Positions 49,224 to 49,613 of a stretch of DNA of 49,613 bases are shown here, one piece after another; the stretch's first letter is position 1, and the number at the start of each line of letters is the position of its first letter. Origin of the DNA: an uncultured Anaerolineales bacterium (GTDB lineage: Bacteria > Chloroflexota > Anaerolineae > Anaerolineales > Villigracilaceae). The translations under genes were made by a program, and so were the position numbers. The notes beneath the pieces were generated by a model that was not told where the DNA came from, ran no database searches, and worked only from the letters and a program-made list of their open reading frames with translations. The DNA lies in the NCBI GenBank assembly GCA_949319575.1, contig CASGHD010000157.1, forward strand, positions 1 to 49,613, given 5' to 3'.

Positions 49224-49613
49224 GACCAAACACACCATCATCCTCCAACCCTCAGGCTCGCGCGGACAAGTGGACGAAGGCACGTCCGTCCGTTCTGCCG
49301 CGCGCGAACTGGGCGTGGAGATCGAATCCATCTGCGCGGAGAATGCCACGTGCGGCAAGTGCATGGTGCTGATCGAGGAAGGTCGCTTCGAGAAATACAA
49401 CATCGACTCGAAACAAGCCAACCTCTCCCCTGTTGGGACGGAGGAGCGCGCCTACCTTGAACGCCGACCAAAGTTATTAAAAGATAAAGGGTGGACAATC
49501 GGACAAGTTCGTTTATCGTGCCAGTCGAAAATTTTGGGCGATGTGTTGATTAACGTCCCCGAAGAGAGTCGCGGCAACAAGCAGATTGTCCGCAAGAGCG
49601 CGAGCAACCGACC
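49222..49613 (+). CDS. 2Fe-2S / ASKHA-domain corrinoid-activating protein (partial, 5' end)
   Basis: The first 130 codons of a gene running off the right edge. A plant-type 2Fe-2S ferredoxin domain is visible. It has MTKHTIILQPSGSRGQVDEG, then cluster ligands C-x5-C-x2-C in ICAENATCGKC and a fourth Cys in VRLSCQSK. This N-terminus is typical of RACo-like proteins that reactivate corrinoid methyl carriers and end in an ASKHA/DUF4445 domain, which would lie outside the window. The context with the virulence-factor-family protein fits. The start codon comes from a repeat. Confidence 0.82.
   Translation, partial: MTKHTIILQPSGSRGQVDEGTSVRSAARELGVEIESICAENATCGKCMVLIEEGRFEKYNIDSKQANLSPVGTEERAYLERRPKLLKDKGWTIGQVRLSCQSKILGDVLINVPEESRGNKQIVRKSASNR

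Noticed and set aside
1..49613. tRNA or rRNA genes
   Set aside because: I looked for T-loop patterns such as GGTTCGAATCC and conserved rRNA segments and saw none with a matching cloverleaf. A dedicated search could still find one that I missed.

Overview
The window is a densely coded bacterial chromosome segment carrying about 41 protein genes and no rRNA or tRNA gene that I can recognise. The gene set (MalE-type lipoprotein with an Ala/Thr/Glu/Pro linker, GAF sensor kinase with a QELRQPM-type dimerisation helix, LysM and LCP proteins with Thr/Pro linkers, MalT-like LuxR regulators, FtsX exporters) suggests Chloroflexota, class Anaerolineae. That placement is an inference from gene style, not from a marker gene.

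Layout. 1-410 is a nest of repeats. 411-3150 (+) holds glmU, cdd and recO. 3313-13898 looks like an accessory island: a LuxR/MalT-type regulator, a DUF4386 membrane protein, an oxidoreductase, two hydrolases, a GNAT protein, a beta-lactamase-fold hydrolase and small proteins. The island lies between a displaced 3' fragment of comM (3219-3312) and the intact comM (13899-15452, -). 15532-19944 (-) is a sugar ABC importer under a ROK repressor with a well-formed promoter and operator. 20012-26662 (-) holds glycerate 2-kinase, RidA and an envelope group (sensor kinase, LysM protein, LCP protein). 26761-33287 (+) holds a TPR protein, a lipoprotein, mtaB-folD and a Ser/Thr kinase. 33355-36973 (-) is an ABC-2 exporter. 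37143-37544 is a four-helix-bundle (S23/IVP, bAvd-like) gene between inverted heptad arrays. 37799-44489 (+) holds a duplicated-motif membrane protein and a TetR-controlled FtsX/HlyD exporter with two permeases and two adaptors. 44773-49613 (+) holds a GH4 glycosidase, an ATP-grasp enzyme, proC, a small virulence-factor-family protein and the start of a 2Fe-2S/ASKHA corrinoid-activating protein.

The most striking feature is not a gene. At least thirteen places, mostly intergenic, carry imperfect inverted repeats. Their arms are short tandem arrays with a strict period of 7, 8, 9 or 10 nt, and both arms of an element share one period. Sequences differ between families while the layout is constant. 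Some arrays supply the stop codon of the gene before or the start codon of the gene after, and one lies in frame inside glycerate kinase. Two sit inside 150-162 bp elements with terminal inverted repeats and direct target repeats, and a third such element has inserted into the loop of an older array. One pair of heptad arrays flanks the four-helix-bundle gene, and a gene-less copy of the same family lies 3.7 kb away. I propose these as one dispersed palindromic-array system, possibly linked to the four-helix-bundle protein.

Regulation. Five genes have a TATAAT-like -10 box 6-7 nt before the start codon, which suggests leaderless mRNAs. The ROK and TetR genes have consensus promoters with overlapping operators, and intrinsic terminators punctuate the sugar importer and the GH4 gene.
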